Shown here: positions 45,028 to 53,582 of the stretch, piece by piece
Position numbering within the stretch: position 1 is the first letter of the stretch
How the letters are laid out: each line of letters begins with the position of its first letter
NCBI RefSeq assembly: GCF_028826105.1
Contig: NZ_JAQGPL010000001.1
Location: 3,064,501-3,128,500 of the forward strand
Source: Paenibacillus humicola
GTDB lineage: Bacteria; Bacillota; Bacilli; Paenibacillales; Paenibacillaceae
Direction: 5' to 3'
DNA: 64,000 bases
Notes under the pieces: generated by a model
Told to the model about the DNA's origin: nothing
The model's input: the letters and a program-made list of their open reading frames with translations, nothing else
The model's database searches: none
Translations under genes and position numbers: made by a program

Positions 45028-47346
45028 CTACCGGTGCTGCGATCTGTAGCTGCCGGGAGTCGATGCCGCGTACCGCTGAAAAATGCGGATGAAATTCCGC
45101 TCCGAATAACCGACAGCCGCGGCCACCTCGCTGACGCTCCGGTCCGTTTCTTTCAAAAGCCGTTTCGCTTCGGCGATTTTGCATTCCGCCACATATTCGA
45201 GAAAATTTTTGCCCAGCTTTTTCTTGAACAGCCGGCTTAAGTAAGACGGACTGACGCCGATGATCTCGGCGCAGCGCACGAGCGACAGATCGCTCCCGCA
45301 ATTGTCCCGGATGTAGCTGCAGACCGTATGAATCGCCGACTCCCCTGACGTTTCCCGGTCTTTGCGGGTCAGCCACGCATACAGAGGAAACAGCGTCTCC
45401 TCGAACCAGGCGCGTATTTCTTTGGCGGTCGTCTTTGTCCGCAGCTGCCCGAACAAATTATGCTCCATCATGTCCGCGCTGCTGGCGCCCTGCCGCTCCA
45501 TTGAAACAATCATCGCGGACAGAAGGATGTGGTAGCTTTGATAGGTATACACGACCGAATGAGACTGCTGCAGCACGTCCGCGAACGACCGGAAATACCG
45601 GACGGCAGCCGGGATGTCTTCCTGGTCCAGCGCTTCGACGATGGAAGCCTCGAGCTCCCTGGGATACCCGAACTGCGTCATTTTCTTGACATGCTCGACG
45701 TCTTCGATATAAAGCACCTGCTCCGAATCGCGGAAAATGCGGTAATGAAGCGCCGTCTCCGCCTCCTTGAACGAAACCGGCACGTCCGCGATATGCGAGT
45801 AAAACCGCCCGATTCCGACGGTGACTTCGAAATCCAGCACATCCCGGAACGCCTGGGCGATGGCCGAGGCGTACTCGAGCGTCCGGCTGAGGCTCGTTTC
45901 CTGCGCCACGTCCGGCTTAAACTGCAGCAGCGCGGCGCCTCTTCCCTGGTACGGAATCGCATAGCCGTCAAGAGACAGATTGCTCAGTACCTCCTGCATG
46001 ACGTTGGCCAGCGCGAAGGCGACAATCCCTTTCTCCTCGGGCAAAAACCGCTTTTCCGTAAACATATTTTCAGCCTCCACAATCAGCGCGACGTTCGTAT
46101 ATTCGGCTTCGATGCCATAAACGCCGCAGTCGTGGATGAGCGTCTCTTTCCGCGCATAATCGCCGCCAAGCAGCTGGCCGAGAAACTTTTCCCGCAAGGT
46201 CGGCTCGATGTTTTGCATATAGGCCTCCAGCTTTCCGGTTTCCGCGCTTAAATAGTCCAGCGATTCTTTGATAATATCCAGCTCGTTCCGCTTGTGATCG
46301 AGACCGCTCCGGCTTATGGACCGGCTGTAACGGATGAGCTGATCGATCGGCGTATAAGCTCTTTTGGACGTCAAGTAGGCCAGAAAAAGGCCGATTCCGG
46401 CGACGGCGGCGAGAATCGAGGCGGTCATTTTGCGAATCCAGTTCAGCTGGCGGGCGATATACTGTTCCGGAATGACCGATACGTACGTTCGTCCGAATAC
46501 GTTTTTGACATACCAGTACTGCGCCGGCTTGCCGCCTTCGCCTTCGGCCGCAAAATACCCCGAGCTTTTCTGCGCGGTTCGGATCCGGTTCAGCCCTTTC
46601 AGCTCTGCCGCTTCAATTTCAGCGTCTGCGTCCGGACGCTGTTCGATGGCGAACGGGTCGTACAATTTGACGATCATCAGGTCGTCGCCGTCCGTCAGCA
46701 CCGCCGTATCCGTCTCCAAAAATTGGCTCAGCGCCGCCGTTTCAATCTCGAAGCCGAGCACTCCTTCTGGCCCCTTCGTCCCTATAAGAGGCAGCCTGCG
46801 GACGAACGTCAGGTGGCCCTTGCGGTTTGCGAACTGGACCCATTGCGCGGGATGGCCGCTTTCCAGCAGCTGCCGGATGTTGTCTCGATACGCATAATCC
46901 GAGATGTCGGATGCGCCGTATTCGTTGGACAGCACCCGGCTCTCCTCGCCTTCGTAGAGAAAAATATCGTCGATAAAGCTGTTCGAATTTTTCGCCAGCT
47001 CGATTCGTTTCAGCATTTCGAACGACTGCAGCCCGTACGGGTCTTCCGGTCCGGTCAAGCCCGCTTGAATGACGGGGTCCTTGGCTAACTGGAGCGATTC
47101 CTGTTCGATTTCCTGCAGTACCCGTTCGGCCCGGTCCTTCAAATTGTTGAGCGACGAGCCGTTCTCGGCCTGCAGGTAGCTGTTCATCCGGTTCAGCGAA
47201 AACTGATAATAAGCCATGCCGGCCAGCATCACCGGAATGCATACCGAAATACAGCCGAGCCAGATCAGCCGGTGCAAATATTTGCCCGGGCTCGCCAGCC
47301 TTTCGATTCCGGAAAAACGCAGCCACGATTTACCCCAGTCAGCCAT
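45028..47346 (-). CDS. Membrane-bound AraC-family regulator with extracellular sensor
   Basis: 772 aa, ATG 3 bases after AGGGAGGG. TM1 at about 28-50 (LIWLGCISVCIPVMLAGMAY), a Cache-like extracellular region, TM2 at about 305-325, a GGDEF-like cytosolic linker region and a C-terminal AraC domain (about 675-770; CAEIIGVSPSYLSRLFKKKL). Encoded inside the operon between the binding protein and the enolase-type enzyme, so it probably autoregulates sugar locus 3. Confidence 0.9.
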   Translation of the reverse strand: MADWGKSWLRFSGIERLASPGKYLHRLIWLGCISVCIPVMLAGMAYYQFSLNRMNSYLQAENGSSLNNLKDRAERVLQEIEQESLQLAKDPVIQAGLTGPEDPYGLQSFEMLKRIELAKNSNSFIDDIFLYEGEESRVLSNEYGASDISDYAYRDNIRQLLESGHPAQWVQFANRKGHLTFVRRLPLIGTKGPEGVLGFEIETAALSQFLETDTAVLTDGDDLMIVKLYDPFAIEQRPDADAEIEAAELKGLNRIRTAQKSSGYFAAEGEGGKPAQYWYVKNVFGRTYVSVIPEQYIARQLNWIRKMTASILAAVAGIGLFLAYLTSKRAYTPIDQLIRYSRSISRSGLDHKRNELDIIKESLDYLSAETGKLEAYMQNIEPTLREKFLGQLLGGDYARKETLIHDCGVYGIEAEYTNVALIVEAENMFTEKRFLPEEKGIVAFALANVMQEVLSNLSLDGYAIPYQGRGAALLQFKPDVAQETSLSRTLEYASAIAQAFRDVLDFEVTVGIGRFYSHIADVPVSFKEAETALHYRIFRDSEQVLYIEDVEHVKKMTQFGYPRELEASIVEALDQEDIPAAVRYFRSFADVLQQSHSVVYTYQSYHILLSAMIVSMERQGASSADMMEHNLFGQLRTKTTAKEIRAWFEETLFPLYAWLTRKDRETSGESAIHTVCSYIRDNCGSDLSLVRCAEIIGVSPSYLSRLFKKKLGKNFLEYVAECKIAEAKRLLKETDRSVSEVAAAVGYSERNFIRIFQRYAASTPGSYRSQHR

Positions 47347-47390
47347 AGACCCTCCCTAATTCCCGATCAAGGTGTCGTTTCGGCGGCCGG

Positions 47391-48938
47391 TCAGCCGCCG
47401 AATTTCTCTTTATATTCCGACGCGAATTCCTGATACGCCTTCTTGAAGTCGGCGCTGTTATTCAGCTTGTCGACGTAAGCTTTGTACTCGTCCATCGAGA
47501 TTTGCCCGACGATCGCTTTAATGACCATCGACTGCCAGTCGGACTCGTATTTCGGCCATATAGCCGTCCACGTATCCGAGCTGATGATCGAGAACGGATC
47601 GATTTTTCCGGACTGCCCGTACACCTCGACCGATTTCATCTTGGCGTCGTTGTACGCCTTCGGCGCCGCCGGATTGACGACCTTCATCTCGTTGTTGTAC
47701 GCGAGCGGGAAGATCGCGCCCGTCCCGTTGGCGGTCACCTGCTGCTGCCCTTTCTCGGTCAGCTGCTGCTGCCCGTCCACCATCGTATAATCGACGCCCT
47801 CGATGCCGTAGTAATTGTAATCGGTTTGTTCCTTCGTCGTCGTTTTCTCGAAGAAATCGAGAATCTGCTTCACTTTCTCCTCCGGTACTTTCTTGGAGAT
47901 GTAGAAAGCGCCCGAGAAAGGAGTCGACAGCTGGACGCTCATGCCGCCCGGCCCTTTCATCGGCGGCAGCGAAATGACCTCCGCTTCCGGCTGTACCTTC
48001 TTGATTTCCTGCTCGAAGCTGTAATCGCGCCAAATGTTGCGGGCGTACGAAGCCGCGCGGCCGGTGTTGAACAGCTCCTCCGCCTGCGTCTGCTTGATCG
48101 CCGAGAAATCCTTGGCCAGAATGCCGTCCGCATACAGCTTCCGGAAATAAGCCACCATATCGGTATAATTCGGCGTTAAATTTTTGTTGACCAGTCCGCC
48201 GTCTTTATCGTAGACGGGATCGAGCCCGCCGAACGCGGACAGGAAGCTGCCATCGCCATCGGCCAACAGGAAGCCTTGGCCGATCAGCCCGACCGTATCC
48301 TTCTTGCCGTTGCCGTCCGGGTCGCCGTTGACGATCGCCTTCAGCGCCGATTCGTATTCGTCCAGCGTCGTCGGGACCGGCAGCTTCAGCTTGTCGAGCC
48401 AATCCTTCCGCAGCTTGATGCTGACGTCGATTTGCGGACGATTGCGCGGCACGCCGTAAATGCCGCCGTTTGTTTTCATATAATTCCAAACGTCCTTGTA
48501 GCTGTTGTTTTTCAAATTCGGGTACTTGCTGAAGTCGCCTAGCAGCGGCGTCAAGTCCCAGAACGCACCCTGCTTGATGGCGTTTTGCAAAGTCGGGCGC
48601 GTCGTGCTGGTGGCGACGATCACCTCGGGGATGTTGCCGGAAGCCAGCACCAGGTCGAACTTGGTGTTGTAGTCGCCCGAAGGGACCCATTCGATATCCA
48701 GCCCGGTGTTCGTACCCTCCTGGAATTTCGTCCAATATTCGTCCTTCATGTCCGGGACGTCGGCATAGGATGGAACCATGAACTGAATGTCCAGCTTGCT
48801 GTCCTTCCCTGCATCTCCGGTTTGCGCCCCTGAATCGGACGCATTTTGCGCGTTTTGGCCGCCGCAGCCGGCGAGCGTGCCGAGCGCCAGCGCAAGCGCC
48901 GCGCTTACCCCTAATGCTCTCGTTCTGAAAATACGCAT
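47391..48938 (-). CDS. Extracellular solute-binding lipoprotein, LplA type
   Basis: 515 aa, ATG after AGGGAGG. Lipobox LAGC with Cys25, short Asn/Gln/Ser linker, then the two-lobed family 1 binding fold including the NGDPDGNGKKDTVGL loop. First gene of sugar locus 3; a sigma-A-like promoter and a candidate cre site lie 50-100 bp upstream. Confidence 0.9.
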   Translation of the reverse strand: MRIFRTRALGVSAALALALGTLAGCGGQNAQNASDSGAQTGDAGKDSKLDIQFMVPSYADVPDMKDEYWTKFQEGTNTGLDIEWVPSGDYNTKFDLVLASGNIPEVIVATSTTRPTLQNAIKQGAFWDLTPLLGDFSKYPNLKNNSYKDVWNYMKTNGGIYGVPRNRPQIDVSIKLRKDWLDKLKLPVPTTLDEYESALKAIVNGDPDGNGKKDTVGLIGQGFLLADGDGSFLSAFGGLDPVYDKDGGLVNKNLTPNYTDMVAYFRKLYADGILAKDFSAIKQTQAEELFNTGRAASYARNIWRDYSFEQEIKKVQPEAEVISLPPMKGPGGMSVQLSTPFSGAFYISKKVPEEKVKQILDFFEKTTTKEQTDYNYYGIEGVDYTMVDGQQQLTEKGQQQVTANGTGAIFPLAYNNEMKVVNPAAPKAYNDAKMKSVEVYGQSGKIDPFSIISSDTWTAIWPKYESDWQSMVIKAIVGQISMDEYKAYVDKLNNSADFKKAYQEFASEYKEKFGG

Positions 48939-48989
48939 ACAAACCTCCCTGTGGTCTCGTTATTATTCCCGCCGCAGGATGTATGTTCC

Positions 48990-49003
48990 CGGCAGCGTTT
49001 ACA
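48990..49003. promoter_or_regulatory. Candidate CcpA cre site
   Basis: On the minus strand TGTAAACGCTGCCG fits 12 of 14 positions of the cre consensus and lies at about +1 to +14 of the predicted transcript, a position typical for glucose repression. Confidence 0.5.
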
Positions 49004-49010
49004 AATCCTC

Positions 49011-49039
49011 ATATTAGCCGCCTGCCGGACTGCATGTAA
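49011..49039 (-). promoter_or_regulatory. Promoter of sugar locus 3
   Basis: TTACAT (49039-49034), 17-bp spacer, TAATAT (49016-49011) on the minus strand. Confidence 0.55.
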
Positions 49040-49176
49040 GTGACAGATTTTGATCTGGCCTGTAAATGCGGGAAAAAACAAGGTTTGGCGGGCGTTGGCG
49101 CCGTGCCGGCTGCAGGCGAAATGGACGGTTTTTGCTTCGATTGTGCGCAGTTCAAATCTACGTTCCGTTCACAATG

Positions 49177-49214
49177 CAAAAGAAAAGCCGGGCCTGCTTG
49201 GGAACAGGCCCGGC
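49177..49214 (-). terminator. Terminator of the MDR oxidoreductase gene
   Basis: GCCGGGCCTG / CAGGCCCGGC perfect 10-bp arms followed by TTTTCTTTT on the minus strand. Confidence 0.85.
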
Positions 49215-49266
49215 ATTACCCACGCCGGATATCCGGCTGCTTCGGCATTCCGCTGCCGATAGACGC

Positions 49267-50253
49267 CTATTGCATCGCGATGACGATTTTGCCGCGGACA
49301 TGCCGCTGCGCCAGTCGGCCCAGCGCTTCCGGCACATCCTCGAGCGCGATCGTTTGGCCGATCATCGGGTCGATCCGGCCCTCCAGCATCAGCTTCATGA
49401 ATTCGTCGCCCATTCGTGCGAGATCCTTTTCGGCCGGACGGTTTCCGCTGCCGTGCGCGCCGTTGAGCATCAATTTATGGAGCGTGAACGTTTTGGTTGA
49501 CGGCTGAAAATCGGCTACGGTTTCCGGCGCGCCGGCTATGCATGCCAGCTGGCCGCCGAAGGCGATCGCCGACAGGTCGGCCTGCGCGGCCGCCCGGTTC
49601 AAGGTGTTCAAAATCAGATCGGCGCCTAAACCGCTGGTCAATTCCAGAATGCGGGCATGGACATCTTCCGAGTTGTAGTCGATCACATCGTCCGCGCCCA
49701 GCCGTTTCACGAAGTCGGCATTGCCGGGTGAAGCGCTGGTCATAATGCGCGAAGCGCCGAAGATGCGCGCGAGCTGAATCGCGAAGCCGCCCACCCCGCC
49801 GGCACCGGCATGGATGAAGATCGTCTGGCCCTGGCGGATGTTCATTTTCCGGACGAGCGCCTGGTATGCGGTCAAGCCGGCGCACGGGAAGGCGGCCGCG
49901 GCGACGAACGAGATCGGCTCCGGTATCGCGGACACGGTATGCGCCGTCGTCACGGCAAATTCGGCATAGCCGCCGCGCTTTGTCATATCGCCGTGGTAGA
50001 CGACGCGGTCCCCCGGCAGCCATCGTTCGACGCCAGGTCCGACGGCATCCACGACTCCTGCAACGTCGAGACCCGGAATATGCGGGTACGTCCAGGCGGG
50101 GAGTCCGTTCGCCAGCACTTTATAGTCGGCCGGATTTAGCGACGCCGCTTTCACGCGTACGCGGATTTCTCCCGGACCCGGCTCCGGGACGGGGAGCTCC
50201 ATCAACTGAAGCGAATCCGGCTTCCCCGGCTGATTGGCTGCAATTGCTTTCAT
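49267..50253 (-). CDS. Medium-chain dehydrogenase, quinone oxidoreductase type
   Basis: 328 aa from the ATG at 50253, after AAGGGAGG; the longer frame runs through the 7-bp tandem repeat upstream. Zinc-free MDR: N-terminal GroES fold (GEIRVRVKAASLNPADYKVL), cofactor motif HAGAGGVGGFAIQLA (about 150-165) and AFPCAGLTAYQAL. NADPH-dependent reduction of quinones or enones is the family activity. Monocistronic. Confidence 0.88.
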   Translation of the reverse strand: MKAIAANQPGKPDSLQLMELPVPEPGPGEIRVRVKAASLNPADYKVLANGLPAWTYPHIPGLDVAGVVDAVGPGVERWLPGDRVVYHGDMTKRGGYAEFAVTTAHTVSAIPEPISFVAAAAFPCAGLTAYQALVRKMNIRQGQTIFIHAGAGGVGGFAIQLARIFGASRIMTSASPGNADFVKRLGADDVIDYNSEDVHARILELTSGLGADLILNTLNRAAAQADLSAIAFGGQLACIAGAPETVADFQPSTKTFTLHKLMLNGAHGSGNRPAEKDLARMGDEFMKLMLEGRIDPMIGQTIALEDVPEALGRLAQRHVRGKIVIAMQ

Positions 50254-50278
50254 GGTTTCAACCTCCCTTGAGGCGTTA

Positions 50279-50554
50279 TCAATCCGATATGTATCCAGCA
50301 TAACGAAACTGCTTTGCAATGACAAGTTTCTTTGCATATTGTTGGGGGGCATGGATAAACTTGCTGGGTGCTGGGTGCTGGGTGCTGGGTGCGAGGAGCC
50401 GTGCGATTCCTCCTCCGATGCGATGAAGTGCAAGATATGCCTCGGACGGCTTGGCTTGTCTCGGCTTCCATCCTATGCTGCCATGCCATGCCGCCCGAGG
50501 GGCGAGCAGATTGAACAATCCGGCAAAGATTAAGAATACGGCCAAAGCACCCAT
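50279..50554 (-). pseudogene. DUF6199-like membrane protein with replaced C-terminus
   Basis: The ATG at 50554 follows GAAGGTG. Residues 1-54 (MGALAVFLIFAGLFNLLAP then HGSIGWKPRQAKPSEAYLAL, HRIGGG) match the small two-helix DUF6199-type proteins of Bacillales. At the point where the second membrane helix should follow, the frame enters a 7-bp tandem repeat and reads LLAPSTQHPAPSKF and unrelated sequence. The second helix is missing, so the gene is probably inactivated. Confidence 0.55.
50362..50392. repeat. 7-bp tandem repeat, TGCTGGG x ~4.4
   Basis: Exact head-to-tail copies of TGCTGGG, sitting inside the damaged DUF6199-like frame. Such a tract is prone to slippage. Confidence 0.9.
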
Positions 50555-50615
50555 AAGGTCACCTTCTCAATCGCCATTTTATAAGCTGGCAAACGACTTC
50601 TAACGTTCTCAACAG

Positions 50616-51125
50616 CTAGCGGGCGGTATTCAGCGTAATCGTTTCGGCGCCGTATTCGTCCTCAACCGTCACCTTGACGGTATTTGATCGGTCCCGTTTC
50701 ATGCGTTTCCACTGTTCTTGCGTGAAGCAGGCGCTGTGCGTCGTGCCAAGCTGTTTATGCTTCATAAGTCCGTTCGGGTCGCCGGAGGACATTTGCGATG
50801 CGGGGCTGACAAAGGATGGCAGGCCGACAAAAGACGCTCCATACCGATACGCATCTTTCCGCCCGATATAAATCAGTCCTTCGCTGACGACGACCGCATA
50901 GTCGGGCGCCGTGCACGGCTTCCCTCCGGGAACGCCGCCAAGAAATAAAACCTGATCGTTCGGTTTGTGAACCAATTCAATTTTATAGTCCCAATTCTTC
51001 CCCTTTCCGAGCCAAACGATATCGTTTGCGCTTGTTTTCTTATGTTCGATAGCGGCCCATATCACAATCCCGATTACCATCACAATGGCCAAAATCGCCA
51101 ACGATTTCAACTCTCGAACGACCAT
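50616..51125 (-). CDS. Membrane-anchored hypothetical protein (169 aa)
   Basis: ATG after GGAGGGG. One N-terminal helix (LAILAIVMVIGIVIWAAI) with no lipobox, then an extracellular domain of about 140 residues with a pair of cysteines (KPCTAP and SACFTQ) that could form a disulfide. Bacillales proteins of this type are uncharacterised. Two small exported-protein genes lie together on this strand. Confidence 0.65.
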   Translation of the reverse strand: MVVRELKSLAILAIVMVIGIVIWAAIEHKKTSANDIVWLGKGKNWDYKIELVHKPNDQVLFLGGVPGGKPCTAPDYAVVVSEGLIYIGRKDAYRYGASFVGLPSFVSPASQMSSGDPNGLMKHKQLGTTHSACFTQEQWKRMKRDRSNTVKVTVEDEYGAETITLNTAR

Positions 51126-51187
51126 ATCCGCCCCTCCGCTTCGTACGTCAGCTTAGCATGCGCCGCACGCAGCGCGCGGTGTTTCGG

Positions 51188-51820
51188 TTATAATCCGAAA
51201 TAAACTCGATTGATGATTTCCAGTTCTCGGGATAACCACTGGCCGTAACCGGGAAGGATGTAGATAAGCCATTGATCAGCTTGCTTCGGATCTTGAATAG
51301 CTAAATCGGCGTTTTCCTCATGATTCGTATCCTGATAGATCAGCATGTCTTGGTGACCGAGTGTATTTTCTCCTTTTTCAGGCACCTGAGGATTGTATTC
51401 CAAACGAATAAAGTCCCCTTTATAATCGGGTTTGCTTTTTGAGCTTTCAACAATAGCCCGAACTTTAGATGACTTATTCGCCTGCCTATCATCCGGGTTA
51501 ATGCCTGCTCCTCCTCGTGGAGCGATCCAATAAAGATTGTTTATATCTGTAAGAAGAGATGCAAAAGGCTTGAAATCGCTTTTTTTCTCAAATGCTGCAG
51601 TGTAACCGTTTGCCGTATGGACAACAATCCCCTTTAGTCCAGGGTATTCGTCCGCTTTTGTGGCGTCAGCAGTAGCATGCCCGGCATTGCTGGCGGGAGG
51701 ACTTGACGACGAGACAGATGCACTATGAACATTTTCATTCGAAGGGCCATGACTTTGACAACCGCTCAATGCTGCGGCCGCGAACACTCCTGCAAAAATA
51801 AAAGAACTCCACTTGGCCAT
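51188..51820 (-). CDS. Hypothetical lipoprotein (210 aa)
   Basis: ATG after AAAGGAAGAAG. Signal peptide with lipobox LSGC (Cys21), a Ser/Ala/His-rich linker to about residue 55, then a compact domain ending in WLIYILPGYGQWLSRELEII. No family recognised. It is probably surface-exposed. Next to another small exported protein; no operon link is certain. Confidence 0.65.
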   Translation of the reverse strand: MAKWSSFIFAGVFAAAALSGCQSHGPSNENVHSASVSSSSPPASNAGHATADATKADEYPGLKGIVVHTANGYTAAFEKKSDFKPFASLLTDINNLYWIAPRGGAGINPDDRQANKSSKVRAIVESSKSKPDYKGDFIRLEYNPQVPEKGENTLGHQDMLIYQDTNHEENADLAIQDPKQADQWLIYILPGYGQWLSRELEIINRVYFGL

Positions 51821-51917
51821 GCTCGCTTCTTCCTTTCAAAGCCGGAATAGATGTAACCATATTTGCAGCCGCTTCCAGGTCTTCATTAAAATACTGACGC
51901 ATCCGAGAAGCAAAAGG

Positions 51918-52678
51918 TTACGCGTCCACGTGAATAAACCGGTTACGTTCCAGGATGGGAACCGCGGAGGATGCATCCGTCCGGATACTGTGTTTGACAT
52001 CCTGCCCGTACCCGCGTTCGCGAAGCTCACGCCCGCTGGCCGAATCCCATACGAGCTCCCCGATCAGGTCTTTCAAGCTTCTGTACGCCCCGATACACAC
52101 CTCAGCTTCCGGCGATTTGCTGCCGTTCAGTCTGGAAAGAATCGCGCCGGCGCCCAGAAAATCCTCGATCGCAGGCCGGAACGTTTCCCCGGGATCTGCG
52201 ACGTTCGTCCATTTTTCGCCGCACGGAACGACCGTTATTGGCGTATGCAGCTTTTCCATCAGCCGGTTCGCAGCCTCGGCCGCCGCTGCTGCATTCAGCA
52301 GGCAGCCGATGAGAAGCGCGGGAACGCTGGAGGCCAATCGAACGCATGCCGCTCCGTTGAGCGAGCACACGACGAATTTCCGCCTTTTGTCAGAAGCGGT
52401 AAAGGAAAGCGGCGATAGGGAATGTCCGCCGAACCTGGCAGCCTCCGCCCTGCCCCAAACGATCTGAGCGTCCATCTCTTTCGCAAAAGCTTTCACCTGT
52501 TCATCAATCGGCGGCGGGTACGGATAAAGAATCGCGCCGCAGTCGACGGCGGTCACGACGGTCGAGGAAAAGCTGAGCACGTCTACATAACGACGAGATC
52601 TCCCCGCTCGGAGGCGGTCAACGCTCCTCTTGGCCCCCACTCCACTTTCACCTCAAACGGCGATTGGTCATAATACAT
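51918..52678 (-). pseudogene. ComB-like 2-phosphosulfolactate phosphatase with -1 frameshift
   Basis: The true start is the ATG at 52678 (MYYDQSPFEVKVEWGPRG), 8 bases after a strong AAAGGAGGTG site. It reads to a stop at about codon 32, where one base is missing in GTTAT-GTAGAC (52585-52588). The rest continues in the next frame from VDVLSFSSTVV through LSPLSFT, CSLNGA and RGYGQDV to the end at 51918, matching the ComB family throughout. Restoring one T gives a full-length protein of about 253 aa. ComB hydrolyses 2-phosphosulfolactate. Either a recent inactivation or a sequencing error. Confidence 0.75.
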
Positions 52679-53264
52679 GGCTGCGCACCTCCTTTACGAA
52701 TTTTCGTCATGCACTCGGCTCACTGCACAGTCCGCAGCAGCAAGGGATTAAACTGATTTACATTTTTATGAACAAAATCCAACTTTTGAAAGCATGTGTT
52801 TCATTACTTCGGCATTGATCCCGTCGCTAAAACTGTTCGCCCTCATCAGCTACCATTCCTTCCGGAATTTTCGTTGAAATTGCCTCAAAATCCAGCTTTA
52901 TAAATAAACTCACCAGAGTGTCTTGTGGTGTACCTGGCGTTTGCGCTTAGGGAAAGTCAACTTTTAGTTATACTGTTTAATAGGAATGCATTGTTGAGCA
53001 AAAAATGAACTGCGCCGCGGTAGCTTCTCCACTATCGATCGTACCCGAGATAAAAACTCGCGTGTTTTAATCCCACCGGCCTTATATAAAAGTTCTTGTC
53101 CTAATACGGCTTTGTATAGAAGTTCTTGTCTTGAACAAACGACAAGAAATTCTATACAATAACTAAAAAAGCCGCATTTTATGCGACTTCTTTGTATAGA
53201 TGCTCTTGTCGTCCGACAAATTTTTTAGCCCTTCACTCTAGAACATTACTTTAGAAATTCAAGC
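52679..53264. other. Intergenic region at the start of the AT-rich island
   Basis: No gene supported. GC content falls noticeably from about 52.75 kb. Contains repeat copy 1 (53082-53219). The rest shows no recognisable element. Confidence 0.6.
53082..53219 (+). repeat. Modular intergenic repeat, copy 1
   Basis: Four related ~19-bp units (consensus TGTATAGAAGTTCTTGTC): a at 53082-53100, b at 53111-53130, c inverted at 53141-53159, d at 53191-53210. Units a and b are separated by exactly CTAATACGGC. Units b and c form an imperfect long palindrome. A stem, GCCGCA..TGCGAC, lies between c and d, and d is followed by GTCCGACAA. Confidence 0.85.
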
Positions 53265-53582
53265 TTAATATTCAACTTTGTGTTCAGAACCTCTCCACAA
53301 AATGAAAGGATCCATACTTTCGTTCGTAACGAGTTGCTTCATTGGAATCGACCTTTGATCCAAAGGAAGAGCAATTTCTTCATAGATGAACCGATCATCG
53401 AATCCGATTGAAGCAGCGTCTTCCTTTGTGCAGGCATAGTAAACGGCATCCGGTCTTGCCCAATATATAGCACCTAAGCACATTGGGCATGGCTCGCAAC
53501 TTGTGTAAACAACACACCCTGTTAGGAGTTGAACCACCAAAATCTGAATTTGACCGCCATTTCCATCGTTGTAAAGATTCAA
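53265..53582 (-). pseudogene. Guanine deaminase-like protein, 5'-truncated
   Basis: From about residue 20 the frame matches the C-terminal two-thirds of GuaD-type nucleoside deaminases: YTSCEPCPMCLGAIYWAR (the PCxxC zinc motif), YYACTKEDAASIGFDD, LPLDQRSIPM. The N-terminal third with the HAE zinc ligand and catalytic Glu is missing; the preceding residues are unrelated. The truncation point coincides with the 3' end of the TPR gene, so an insertion or deletion joined the two. Confidence 0.75.

Noticed and set aside
50362..50392. Minisatellite read as a CRISPR or iteron array
   Set aside because: It is a pure 7-bp tandem repeat with no spacers and no replication gene.
53082..53219. CRISPR-like array
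   Set aside because: The units are few, unevenly spaced, partly inverted and have no cas genes nearby.
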